Assembly (NCBI GenBank): GCA_030040295.1
Contig: JASHTZ010000186.1
Span: 1 to 7,706, forward strand
Direction of reading: 5' to 3'
DNA: 7,706 nucleotides
Source: Terriglobia bacterium
GTDB taxonomy: Bacteria; Acidobacteriota; Terriglobia; UBA7540
Shown here: positions 1 to 6,906 of the stretch, in pieces
Position numbering within the stretch: the first letter of the stretch is position 1
Layout of the letters: each line of letters starts with the position of its first letter
Notes under the pieces: model-generated
Databases searched by the model: none
The model's input: only the letters and a program-made list of their open reading frames with translations
Told to the model about the DNA's origin: nothing
Translations under genes and position numbers: made by a program

Positions 1-481
1 TGGTGCCATCCGTCGAGGCAGAGGTGACGTAACCCTGGGGCGCTTGGCGGGCGGGAGCGGGCGCAGGAGCGGGAGGGGCGGGGGTGGCGACGGCGGCCAC
101 CTGGGGAGCGCTGGCCGCAGCGGCCTGGCCAGTCAGTTTGCTGACGGCACTGTCCGTCTCCGCGCGCAAATCCGCCAATGCGGTTTTGAGCTTGGAAAAA
201 TTCTCCTCATTGCCGATGCGCAGCGAGGAAAGCATCTCGTCCAGGTCCTGGAGTTGGTGTTGCTGGCGGATGATGACGTTCTGGAGAGTGGCCTGGTTCT
301 GCTTGAGCTCCACCAATTGCCCGTTCAGGGCCGCTACCTGGTTTCCCATCGCCTGCATCTGGTCAAGGATGGCCTTGAACTGATCATCCAAGTATTTCTG
401 CTCGTCATCCTTGAATTTGGGAAAGGCGCTCGGGGTGACGCAAAGAAGCAGGAAAGTGCCAAGAATAATCCGGCGAATCAT
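1..481 (-). CDS. Exported coiled-coil protein with Pro/Ala-rich segment (partial, C-terminus beyond left edge)
   Basis: The reading frame is open from an ATG at 481 to the left edge (160 codons, no stop), so the C-terminus is missing. The start is supported by a strong GGAGG at 489-493 with a 7-nt spacer. Residues 1-19 form a Sec-type signal peptide: MIRR, a hydrophobic core, then a plausible cut after PSA. Cys14 lacks a small residue before it, so a lipoprotein is unlikely. Residues about 25-118 are rich in Gln, Leu, Glu and Asp with heptad-like spacing, consistent with a coiled coil. Residues 125-148 are a Pro/Ala linker. Signal peptide, coiled coil and Pro-rich linker in this order resemble the N-terminal half of CpoB/YbgF periplasmic proteins, which end in TPRs, but the part that would decide this is not in the window. 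It lies 50 bp after the PEGA kinase on the same strand, so co-transcription and an envelope role are likely. The product is not recognised with certainty. Confidence 0.8.
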   Translation of the reverse strand, partial: MIRRIILGTFLLLCVTPSAFPKFKDDEQKYLDDQFKAILDQMQAMGNQVAALNGQLVELKQNQATLQNVIIRQQHQLQDLDEMLSSLRIGNEENFSKLKTALADLRAETDSAVSKLTGQAAAASAPQVAAVATPAPPAPAPAPARQAPQGYVTSASTDGT

Positions 482-488
482 CGTAAAA

Positions 489-493
489 CCTCC
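489..493 (-). promoter_or_regulatory. Shine-Dalgarno of the coiled-coil protein gene
   Basis: GGAGG on the minus strand sits 7 nt before the ATG at 481. It fixes the start of the partial gene and shows that the frame is translated independently of the kinase upstream. Confidence 0.75.
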
Positions 494-531
494 GCGGCAT
501 TTTTTTGGGCGCATCGCCGGCGGCGTCCCTG

Positions 532-2607
532 TTATTGACTGGTGAGAGTTATGTTAACAGGGGTGGTCTGATTTGCCACGACCGTAACTTGCTGCTGGAC
601 CGGCTTGAAACCAGGGAGTGAGAAGACCAGCGTATGCTGCCCGACTGACAATCGAAAAGACGTGGGAGTCTTGCCGTTCCCGCTGATGAGCGAACCGTTC
701 TCAAGCACCGTGGCCCCGGGCGGAATGGTGCGGGCTTCCACAATTCCAGTGAGGACCGGAGCTTTGCCACTTATCCCTTTGAGGTCTCCGTTCTTGAGAT
801 TGACGGTACCTTGACTGGGTTGGGCCCCATCCCACTTGATCGTGTAGGTATGGGTGCCGGGAGCTAGAGTGGCATTGACGGGGGTCTTGCCGTAGGATTT
901 ATCGTCAATCAGTACCTCCACTCCAGGCGGGTCGGTGACGATCTTAAGACCTGCGCTGGGAGCGGAGAGGTTGCCCATCAGACTAGCCGTTTGCCCAGCG
1001 GCAATCGTTACGGCCTGCGTGTACGGATCATAGCCGTCCATGGAAATCTTGATGTTGTGGGTGCCGGCGGGGAGGTTCGGAATTGTGGTCGGCGTTACCC
1101 AGCTCGAATCGCTAACTCCATCCACGGAAATCTTTGCTCCGCTCACGTTGGCATTCACCATCAATTGACCCATTTTGCTCGCCGCGGCGTGAGTGTGATT
1201 ATCAGCCTTGCCGGGCGCGGGCTTGGGCGCTGGAGGTGCAACGGCTGCGGGCGAAGGTGTGGCCGGCTCGGCAGGCTCGGGCGCGGCGGGTTGGGTGGTG
1301 CTCGGCGTGGCCGGAGCGGTGGCGCCCGGGGCTGCGGTGGTCACGTCCTGGGGCGCCGGCTGGGTTGCCGCCTGCGTTGTAGGTTGGCCGGCAGGCTCAG
1401 TTGCGGATGGATTCACCACGGGCGGGGTCTGCTGCTGCGCTACTTGTTCCGTCGCCAGCGCGGATTTCGTCTGCGGCCGTATCATCCACCAGTAGCAGGC
1501 GCCACCCCCAATCGCCACGATCAGCAGAGCCGCAAGAACCCACACAATCTGCGGCACCGATTGCCGGCGTGCTTGCGCGGGTGGAGTCATATGGATGTTG
1601 AGCGGCGCGGCATCGCTCGAAATGGGCGTTTCCGCAACTGAAGGGGGAGGAGCCTTTTGCGCGGCCCCCGGTCCGGGAAGAGGCAGCGTGCGGTCCGGCA
1701 TGTCGATCTGGGGCTCGGGTTCAGCGGCCACCCGAGGCGCCTTCAGGATCACAGTTCCGCCGCCCACCATCGGGGAACCTCCCAGGTTCTTGTAATTTCT
1801 CAGGTCTTCCGCCAGTTCGCGGCAGGATTGGTAACGCTCCTCCACGTTCTTCGCCAGCGCCTTCGAGATCACGAAGCTCAAGCCGGCGGGAATCGAGGCA
1901 TCCAGCTCGCGCGGAGGAATAGGATTCTCGTTGATGATTTTGTAGATCACCGTGGTGATGTTTTGCCCGCCAAATGGCTTTTCGCCCGTCACCAGCTCAT
2001 AGAGGATGACTCCCAGTGAGAAGATGTCGGAGCGGCCATCGATTTGCCGGCCCTTCACCTGCTCCGGCGACATGTAATTCGGCGTTCCCAGAATCTGGCC
2101 CGCCTGCGTCATGCCCATCGCCATCATTTTCGCGATGCCGAAGTCGGTTACTTTCACCAGGCCGTTCGACAAAATCATGATGTTCGCGGGCTTGATGTCG
2201 CGGTGAACGATTTTGTTGCGATGCGCATGGTCGAGCGCGCCGCAAACCTGGTCATAAATGGGCAGAATGGTTTCGATCGGCAGGACCGTCTGTTCCTGAA
2301 TGATTTTCTCGAGGGATTTGCCCTCCAGGAACTCCATGGCGAGGTAAAGAATTCCGTTGTCTTCGCCAAAATCGTAAACCGTGATGATGTTGGGGTGGGC
2401 AAGAATTCCCGCGGCCATCGCTTCGCGCTGGAACCGCGCTTTGTACTCCTGGAACTCCTGCGGGGACACGCCTTCGGGGAGCATTGTCTTGATGGCCACG
2501 GTGCGGCCAATCACCGGGTCGAAGCCTTGATACACCACTCCCATCGACCCGCGGCCCAGTTCGCCGACGATCTGATAGCGCCCGGCCTTTGTCAATGCTT
2601 CGGCCAT
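532..2607 (-). CDS. Membrane Ser/Thr protein kinase with three C-terminal PEGA repeats
   Basis: This is a 691-residue Hanks-type (PknB-like) kinase that phosphorylates Ser/Thr in the cytoplasm. Visible motifs are the glycine-rich loop GRGSMG (18-23), ATP-binding Lys40 in VAIK, helix-C Glu62, the catalytic loop HRDIKPAN (135-142, Asp137), DFG (155-157), an activation loop with Thr167 and Thr175, and SPE (180-182) in the APE position. All catalytic residues are present, so it should be active. A single membrane helix spans about 352-375. A Pro/Ala/Thr/Gln linker (about 385-470) follows, then three PEGA-type beta repeats at about 481-547, 553-612 and 619-689, each with the G-x-H-x-(I/L/V) pattern. 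The topology implies an inside kinase and outside PEGA domains, possibly sensing or binding the envelope. The ligand cannot be read from sequence. The ATG at 2607 has a weak GAGG 4 nt upstream. It is divergent from mrfA and followed after 50 bp by the exported coiled-coil gene, a plausible functional partner. Confidence 0.93.
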   Translation of the reverse strand: MAEALTKAGRYQIVGELGRGSMGVVYQGFDPVIGRTVAIKTMLPEGVSPQEFQEYKARFQREAMAAGILAHPNIITVYDFGEDNGILYLAMEFLEGKSLEKIIQEQTVLPIETILPIYDQVCGALDHAHRNKIVHRDIKPANIMILSNGLVKVTDFGIAKMMAMGMTQAGQILGTPNYMSPEQVKGRQIDGRSDIFSLGVILYELVTGEKPFGGQNITTVIYKIINENPIPPRELDASIPAGLSFVISKALAKNVEERYQSCRELAEDLRNYKNLGGSPMVGGGTVILKAPRVAAEPEPQIDMPDRTLPLPGPGAAQKAPPPSVAETPISSDAAPLNIHMTPPAQARRQSVPQIVWVLAALLIVAIGGGACYWWMIRPQTKSALATEQVAQQQTPPVVNPSATEPAGQPTTQAATQPAPQDVTTAAPGATAPATPSTTQPAAPEPAEPATPSPAAVAPPAPKPAPGKADNHTHAAASKMGQLMVNANVSGAKISVDGVSDSSWVTPTTIPNLPAGTHNIKISMDGYDPYTQAVTIAAGQTASLMGNLSAPSAGLKIVTDPPGVEVLIDDKSYGKTPVNATLAPGTHTYTIKWDGAQPSQGTVNLKNGDLKGISGKAPVLTGIVEARTIPPGATVLENGSLISGNGKTPTSFRLSVGQHTLVFSLPGFKPVQQQVTVVANQTTPVNITLTSQ

Positions 2608-2610
2608 TGT

Positions 2611-2639
2611 GCCTCGCTTTCACACTTCAAGTGTGAGGC
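2611..2639 (-). promoter_or_regulatory. Leader hairpin enclosing the kinase ribosome binding site; contains a 17-bp palindrome
   Basis: Bases 2620-2636 are a perfect palindrome (TCACACTT-C-AAGTGTGA). The ends of the wider block also pair: GCCTC at 2611-2615 with GAGGC at 2635-2639. In kinase mRNA the 3' arm GAGGC contains the GAGG that serves as Shine-Dalgarno for the ATG at 2607, so outer pairing plus the inner ACAC/GUGU stem could mask translation start. Alternatively the palindrome is a DNA operator for a dimeric regulator. The inverted repeat is directly visible; its function is inferred. Confidence 0.5.
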
Positions 2640-2735
2640 GTGAGTTCGGCAGCCGATACCTCGGTTACTGTATGCAGACTACCACCACGCGTTGGTCTAA
2701 CAGGCTAACAATTAAAAGCCCTATCGGCTACCCAA

Positions 2736-2764
2736 AGCGTAACCCAAGAAAAAGCGCAAGTCAA
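2736..2764 (-). promoter_or_regulatory. Candidate sigma-70-type promoter of the kinase operon
   Basis: On the minus strand TTGACT (2759-2764, 5 of 6 to TTGACA) is followed by a 17-nt spacer and TACGCT (2736-2741, 3 of 6 to TATAAT). Transcription would start near 2729 and give a leader of about 120 nt containing the hairpin next to the start codon. The -35 overlaps one arm of a 9-bp inverted repeat (2762-2770). The -10 is weak, so this is a tentative call. Confidence 0.35.
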
Positions 2765-2997
2765 CGCGTGTGAGCCCCATTTTCGTACTAGTACTGCCGG
2801 GGAGTAAACCGGACATCTTCCCGAAGTGGCAGGCCTTGGTGGTGGGCCGGGATTGTGATACAGTAGCGAACAAAAGGCGAAGCTGGATGCAGCGATTCGG
2901 CTTCCTGATGCTTGGCCTACGGGTGGCATTTGTCGGGGAATGCTGGAATAGCCACAGTCGTTTTTCGCTGGGGACCGGCATCAGATTATTTTTCAGT

Positions 2998-3003
2998 GGA
3001 GGG
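2998..3003 (+). promoter_or_regulatory. Shine-Dalgarno of mrfA
   Basis: GGAGGG lies 8 nt before the ATG at 3012 and selects this start over other in-frame codons. Confidence 0.75.
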
Positions 3004-3011
3004 ATTTCAGG

Positions 3012-5465
3012 ATGGAACTCCAGCCCGAAGCCTTGGCAAAGCTCCAGACTCACGAGCTTGCACCGGTAGAAAACGCGCTGAAGGAAATCGCGGAGAAGTT
3101 CCACGCAGGGCGCGCACAGGGCGGAGTCACCGCCATCCGCCACTTCCCTGCCCGTGAGCCGCGCGTTGTGCCTATGCCCGCGTCGTTGCCCAAGCGCCTA
3201 GTAGAGATTCTCAAAGCTCGCAAGATGGGATCGCTCTACACGCACCAGGCGCAGGCCTTCGAACTCGCTCGGGAAGGGAAACACCTGGTTGTGGTCACCC
3301 CCACCGCTTCAGGAAAAACACTCTGCTATAACCTTCCCATCCTGAGCGAGCTGATTGAGAAGCCCGAAGCACGGGCGCTTTATTTGTTCCCCACCAAAGC
3401 ACTCTCGCAGGACCAACTGGTGGAGATCAATCGGTGGACCGACCAGCTCGGCGATGAGGTTCGCACCTTCACCTATGACGGTGACACGCCGCAGGACGCC
3501 CGCCAGGCCATTCGCGCGCGCGGCAATCTGGTGATCACTAATCCTGACATGCTTCATGCGGGTATTCTGCCTCACCACACGAAATGGCAGCGCCTGTTCG
3601 AAAACCTGCACTACGTGGTGATCGATGAGCTGCACTATTATCGCGGCGTCCTGGGCAGTCACCTGGCCAACGTTCTGCGCCGGCTCAAGCGCGTGGCGAA
3701 ATTTTATGGAAACTGCCCGCAATTCATCTGCACTTCTGCCACGATTGCCAATCCTCAGGAGCTCGCCCAGCGAATTCTCGATGACAAAGTGACTCTTATT
3801 GATGACAACGGCGCGCCCTCGGCTGAAAAATATTTCGTTTGCTACAACCCCCCGGTGGTGAATCCCCAGTTGGGGATTCGCCGGTCCTATTTGAACGAAA
3901 CCCGGCGGCTGGCCAGAATCTTTCTTGGACGCGGACTCCAAACCATTGTTTTTGCCAACAGCCGTCTTGCGACGGAAATTCTTGTGACGTATCTCCAGGA
4001 AGATTTTGCCGCTGCTCCCGGCGGGCCGCAGGAGGTGCGCGGTTACCGAGGAGGCTATCTTCCCCTGGAACGCCGCACCATTGAGCGCGACCTGCGCGGC
4101 AGCCAGTTGCGCGGCGTCGTGGCAACGAACGCCCTGGAATTGGGAATCGACGTGGGCAGCCTGGACGTAGCGCTGCTGGCCGCGTATCCCGGCACGATCG
4201 CCTCAACCTGGCAGCGTGCCGGACGCGCCGGACGCCGCACGGGAACTTCCGCCGCGGTGTTGGTCGCTTCCAGTGCGCCTCTCGACCAGTTCATAGTACA
4301 GAATCCGGAATATTTTTTCGGCCGCTCGCCCGAGCACGGCTATGTGAACCCGGATAATCTCTTCATCCTGCTGAACCACCTGAAATGCGCCGCTTTCGAG
4401 CTTCCCCTGCGCGACGACGAGAAATTCGGCTCGCTTGATCTCCGGCGCCTCTGCCAGCACCTTGAAGAAACTGGCTTCCTGCATCACACGCAGGAAGGCT
4501 GGCACTGGGTTTCGGAGAGCTATCCCGCAGACGCCCTCAGCCTGCGCTCCGTTTCTTCGGATAATTTCGTCATCGTTGACAACACCCACGAGCCCCGCGT
4601 GATCGGCGAAACCGATTTCACCAGCGCCCTGCCCACGCTCCACGAGAAGGCCATCTACATTCAGGACGGCGTGCAATATCAAGTGGAGCGATTTGATTAC
4701 GCCGACCGCAAGGCCTACGTTCACCAGGTCGACTCGGAGTATTTCACCAATGCCATCTCTTACACCAAAATCAAAATCCTGGAGACCTTCGATTCTGCTC
4801 CCGCCGTCCCCGCGCGCAGGAATCACGGCGAAGTTCAAGTGAATACGCAGGTGGTGGGCTTTAAAAAGGTGAAGTTCCACACCATGGAGAATGTGGGGTC
4901 AGGTGAGCTTTCGCTGCCCGAACAGGAAATGCACACCACGGCGTTCTGGCTCACCCTTCCGCACGACATGATGGAAGCGTTGCCTTACAACTCCACCGAC
5001 CGCCTCGATGGAGTAAATGGCCTCGCAAAAGCCTTGGAAGCGATTGCCACGCTGCTGGTGATGTGCGACCCGCGGGATTTGGGTGCCTCGGTTGGCGAGA
5101 ACGTTGAATTGGAAGTAGCGCAGGCCCCGCCCGCCACGGGACCGGCGAATGCCGCCCTCAAGGGCGGCGCTACGGCCGAAACATCCCAGGCGGAGATCGC
5201 ACCGGGCAAGCGCACGGTGGTAAGAAAAATCTTCGAGCCCAACATTTATCTGTACGACTCCTACCCGGGAGGCGTCGGACTGAGCGAGCCGCTCTTCCGC
5301 ATGTGCGGCTCCCTGTTGGAAAAAACTCACAAGCTCATCGCGGAGTGTCCCTGCCCTACCGGTTGCCCATCGTGCGTCGGCCCGATTGGGGAAATCGGCG
5401 AAAAAGGGAAGGAGGTAGCACTGGAGATCCTCGCCAGAATGCTCAACACTGTTCATGCGGGGTGA
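3012..5465 (+). CDS. mrfA: DEAD/DEAH-box helicase with C-terminal DUF1998/MZB zinc domain, MrfA (YprA, Hrq1-like)
   Basis: This is an 817-residue superfamily-2 ATP-dependent helicase of the YprA/Hrq1 group. Motifs in order: the THQAQAF stretch (77-83) preceding Walker A TPTASGKT (96-103), FPTKALSQDQ (126-135), DELH (205-208), TSAT (241-244), IVFANSR (312-318), ATNALELGIDVG (371-382) and QRAGRAGR (401-408). A helical and beta region (about 440-620) leads to the DUF1998/MZB domain with MCDPRDLG (684-691) and YDSYPGGVGLSEP (748-760). A C-x-C-x3-C-x2-C cluster (Cys779, 781, 785, 788) marks the zinc or metal site typical of MrfA and Hrq1. In B. subtilis MrfA is a 3'-5' DNA helicase needed with MrfB for mitomycin C resistance outside the UvrABC route; the same role here is inferred. 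It is somewhat longer than the Bacillus protein (about 750 residues). Part of the excess is a low-complexity Ala/Gly/Thr segment (about 704-731) coded by a palindromic DNA element. mrfB follows after 84 bp. Confidence 0.93.
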   Translation: MELQPEALAKLQTHELAPVENALKEIAEKFHAGRAQGGVTAIRHFPAREPRVVPMPASLPKRLVEILKARKMGSLYTHQAQAFELAREGKHLVVVTPTASGKTLCYNLPILSELIEKPEARALYLFPTKALSQDQLVEINRWTDQLGDEVRTFTYDGDTPQDARQAIRARGNLVITNPDMLHAGILPHHTKWQRLFENLHYVVIDELHYYRGVLGSHLANVLRRLKRVAKFYGNCPQFICTSATIANPQELAQRILDDKVTLIDDNGAPSAEKYFVCYNPPVVNPQLGIRRSYLNETRRLARIFLGRGLQTIVFANSRLATEILVTYLQEDFAAAPGGPQEVRGYRGGYLPLERRTIERDLRGSQLRGVVATNALELGIDVGSLDVALLAAYPGTIASTWQRAGRAGRRTGTSAAVLVASSAPLDQFIVQNPEYFFGRSPEHGYVNPDNLFILLNHLKCAAFELPLRDDEKFGSLDLRRLCQHLEETGFLHHTQEGWHWVSESYPADALSLRSVSSDNFVIVDNTHEPRVIGETDFTSALPTLHEKAIYIQDGVQYQVERFDYADRKAYVHQVDSEYFTNAISYTKIKILETFDSAPAVPARRNHGEVQVNTQVVGFKKVKFHTMENVGSGELSLPEQEMHTTAFWLTLPHDMMEALPYNSTDRLDGVNGLAKALEAIATLLVMCDPRDLGASVGENVELEVAQAPPATGPANAALKGGATAETSQAEIAPGKRTVVRKIFEPNIYLYDSYPGGVGLSEPLFRMCGSLLEKTHKLIAECPCPTGCPSCVGPIGEIGEKGKEVALEILARMLNTVHAG
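5151..5173 (-). repeat. REP-like GTAG-headed palindrome inside mrfA
   Basis: On the minus strand GTAG (5173-5170), one spacer base, then an 8-bp perfect hairpin GCCGCCCT-TG-AGGGCGGC (5168-5151). It sits in frame in the MZB-domain coding region and encodes about residues 714-721 (AALKGGAT) within a low-complexity insert. A GTAG tetranucleotide next to a hairpin foot is the hallmark of REP elements handled by RAYT transposases. Assignment to that class is inference; copy number in the genome is unknown from this window. Confidence 0.5.
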
Positions 5466-5515
5466 AACTGATCCCTGCTGGTTTCCGCAACCCGCGACGG
5501 CAAGGTATGGACAGT

Positions 5516-5536
5516 GACTGTAAACTGTAGACTATC
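5516..5536 (+). repeat. Short heptamer tandem repeat in the mrfA-mrfB gap
   Basis: GACTGTA (5516-5522), AACTGTA (5523-5529) and a decayed GACTATC (5530-5536) form about three 7-bp units. They overlap the perfect palindrome ACAGT-G-ACTGT (5511-5521). The repeats occupy the place where a ribosome binding site for mrfB would be expected. Confidence 0.5.
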
Positions 5537-5549
5537 GTCTTTCATTTCC

Positions 5550-6881
5550 ATGAACCTCGACCAAAAACTCCGGCTGCTCAAAAAAGCCTCGAAGCCCCGC
5601 CACCCGGACCAGGAGCTTGAGCAGGCACTCGACTATTTACGTCGTTTGGACCAGCCGCCGGAGCCGCGTCGACTTCCTGCACAGCGGGCCGCCAAGGGCA
5701 TTCAGGAATACGTTGAGGGCGAGATCGCGAAAAACCATTTAGGGGAATACTTCCTCGCCCGTCAGGCGTTCCCCTTCGGCCGCCCTTACGGCAAAATGCG
5801 CATCGGCGACATTTCCACGGCCGACTTAAGCCCGCTGAATTTGCTATTTCCCCAAGCCGCGCTACCCGCGCCCGAGCGGCTGGTCTATCTCGACACGGAA
5901 ACCACGGGGCTGGCCGGCGGCACGGGCACCTGCGCGTTCCTGATTGGCGTTGGCACGGTGGAGGGAACGCAATTCGTGGTGCGGCAATTCTTCCTGCGCG
6001 ATTATCCTGAGGAGAAGGCCGTCCTGCATTCGCTGACGGAGATTCTAAACGCCCATGATGGGCTGGTGACTTACAACGGCAAGACTTTCGATGTTCCGCT
6101 GCTGGAGACGCGCTACGCGCTGGCAAGGCAGAAATCGCCTTTTGCGCGATTGGTACACCTCGACGTGCTGCACCCCTCGCGCCGGCTCTGGCGTCTGCGC
6201 CTGGAAAGCTGCAAGCTCACCGATCTCGAAAGCGAAGTTCTGGGAATCGGCCGCGAAGGCGACGTGGCGGGTTCGGAAATCCCGGGGATTTATTTCGATT
6301 ATCTGCGCACGGGCGACGCGCGCGGCCTGCAACCCGTTTTCTACCACAACGCGCTCGACATCATGACGCTCGCCGCCGTGACAGTGGAACTGGCGCGCGC
6401 CATCGGCGATGGTGGGGCGAGTACGCTCCAATCGTCCGTCGATCTTTTCAGCCTGAGCCGCATTTATGAAGCCGCAGGCTCACGGAAGCAATCCGTCGCC
6501 GCCTGCCAGCGCGCCATCTCCGGCGGTTTGCCCGGCGAAATCGAAGCGCGCGCGCTGCATCAGTTGGCGTTGCAATACAAACGTGTGCGGCAGCACGAAT
6601 TAGCGGTGGAAACCTGGCTGGAGCTTTCGCGGCGCGCCTCGCCTTTGGCCCTCGAAGCGTTGGAAGCGCTGGCGATTCATTACGAGCATCACCGCCACGA
6701 CCCGCAAAGCGCGCTGGAATTCACTTTGGCTGCAATCGATCGTCAGAAGGGGGACGCACAACCGCCAAGCTCTGCCTTGCTAAAGAATTCATCCCTCAAC
6801 AACCAACGCTTCGCCCGGCGCCTGGAGCGATTGCGGAAAAAATTGGCCAGTCATCAGGCCGCGACCGCCCTATTGTCGTAG
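5550..6881 (+). CDS. mrfB: YprB-type RNase H-fold exonuclease with helical-repeat tail, MrfB
   Basis: This is a 443-residue protein of the YprB (RNase_H_2) nuclease family, the usual partner of MrfA. The catalytic acids of a DEDD-type 3'-5' exonuclease fold are visible: Asp115 and Glu117 in LDTETTG (114-120), Asp181 in YNGKTFDVPLLETRY (175-189), Asp205 in LDVLHPSRRLW (204-214), and His266/Asp270 in HNALDIMTL. Residues about 291-400 are alpha-helical with a TPR-like rhythm, as expected for the YprB C-terminus. In B. subtilis MrfB is required with MrfA for mitomycin C tolerance; the role here is by homology. Start: ATG5550 gives the family-like N-terminus MNLDQKLRLLKK, but has no Shine-Dalgarno. 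An in-frame GTG at 5514 with AAGG upstream would add 12 residues unlike the family. The TAG stop at 6879-6881 lies in the head of a palindromic repeat. It is 84 bp from mrfA, same strand, probably one operon. Confidence 0.9.
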   Translation: MNLDQKLRLLKKASKPRHPDQELEQALDYLRRLDQPPEPRRLPAQRAAKGIQEYVEGEIAKNHLGEYFLARQAFPFGRPYGKMRIGDISTADLSPLNLLFPQAALPAPERLVYLDTETTGLAGGTGTCAFLIGVGTVEGTQFVVRQFFLRDYPEEKAVLHSLTEILNAHDGLVTYNGKTFDVPLLETRYALARQKSPFARLVHLDVLHPSRRLWRLRLESCKLTDLESEVLGIGREGDVAGSEIPGIYFDYLRTGDARGLQPVFYHNALDIMTLAAVTVELARAIGDGGASTLQSSVDLFSLSRIYEAAGSRKQSVAACQRAISGGLPGEIEARALHQLALQYKRVRQHELAVETWLELSRRASPLALEALEALAIHYEHHRHDPQSALEFTLAAIDRQKGDAQPPSSALLKNSSLNNQRFARRLERLRKKLASHQAATALLS

Positions 6882-6906
6882 GGGCGACACGCCGAGTCGC
6901 CCGTAC
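6878..6906 (+). repeat. REP-like GTAG-headed palindrome at the mrfB stop codon
   Basis: GTAGGGGCGAC (6878-6888), a 7-nt loop, and GTCGCCCGTAC (6896-6906) form an inverted repeat matching at 10 of 11 positions. The first three bases of stem after GTAG are G-rich as in many bacterial interspersed palindromes. The TAG in the GTAG head is the stop codon of mrfB. It lies between convergent genes, where a hairpin could stop or stabilise transcripts from either side, though no T-run follows on either strand. Confidence 0.55.

Larger units (their letters stand above)
2608..3011. other. Divergent intergenic region between the kinase and mrfA, no gene seen
   Basis: About 400 bp without a convincing gene: open frames here lack a ribosome binding site and recognisable content, and no tRNA-like fold was seen. 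It must hold promoters for both directions. The kinase side has the candidate promoter and leader hairpin listed separately. For mrfA, weak possibilities are TTGGTG (2836-2841) with GATACA (2857-2862), spacer only 15, and TTTTTC (2961-2966) with GATTAT (2984-2989), spacer 17; neither is good enough to call. Other structure: a 10-bp palindrome GTACTAGTAC (2785-2794) and two interleaved inverted repeats between 2651 and 2770. I see no GAAC-N4-GTTC box of the Bacillus LexA type, so there is no visible sign of SOS control in that form. Confidence 0.6.

Noticed and set aside
44..538. Plus-strand open frame of 164 codons at the left end
   Set aside because: It is antisense to the coiled-coil gene, which has a strong ribosome binding site, a signal peptide and heptad-like composition. 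The plus-strand frame has none of these.
991..1641. Long plus-strand open frame of 216 codons opposite the kinase
   Set aside because: It lies antisense to the Pro/Ala/Thr linker and PEGA coding region, where GC-rich codons suppress stops. The product is Gly/Arg-rich without recognisable domains and the minus-strand kinase explains the sequence fully.
2620..2636. Possible CRP/FNR-type site because of TCACA and TGTGA
   Set aside because: The half-sites are in the reverse order to the CRP consensus (TGTGA-N6-TCACA), so this palindrome is not a CRP-type box.
2785..2794. Perfect 10-bp palindrome GTACTAGTAC
   Set aside because: A 10-bp palindrome is expected about once per kilobase by chance and no second copy or matching known operator is seen, so it is only mentioned in the intergenic description.
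2721..3143. Minus-strand open frame spanning the divergent region into mrfA
   Set aside because: It overlaps the N-terminal coding part of mrfA antisense, has no clear ribosome binding site and no family resemblance.
4203..4880. Minus-strand open frame of 225 codons within mrfA
   Set aside because: It is a shadow of the helicase frame, which carries all conserved motifs on both sides of this stretch.
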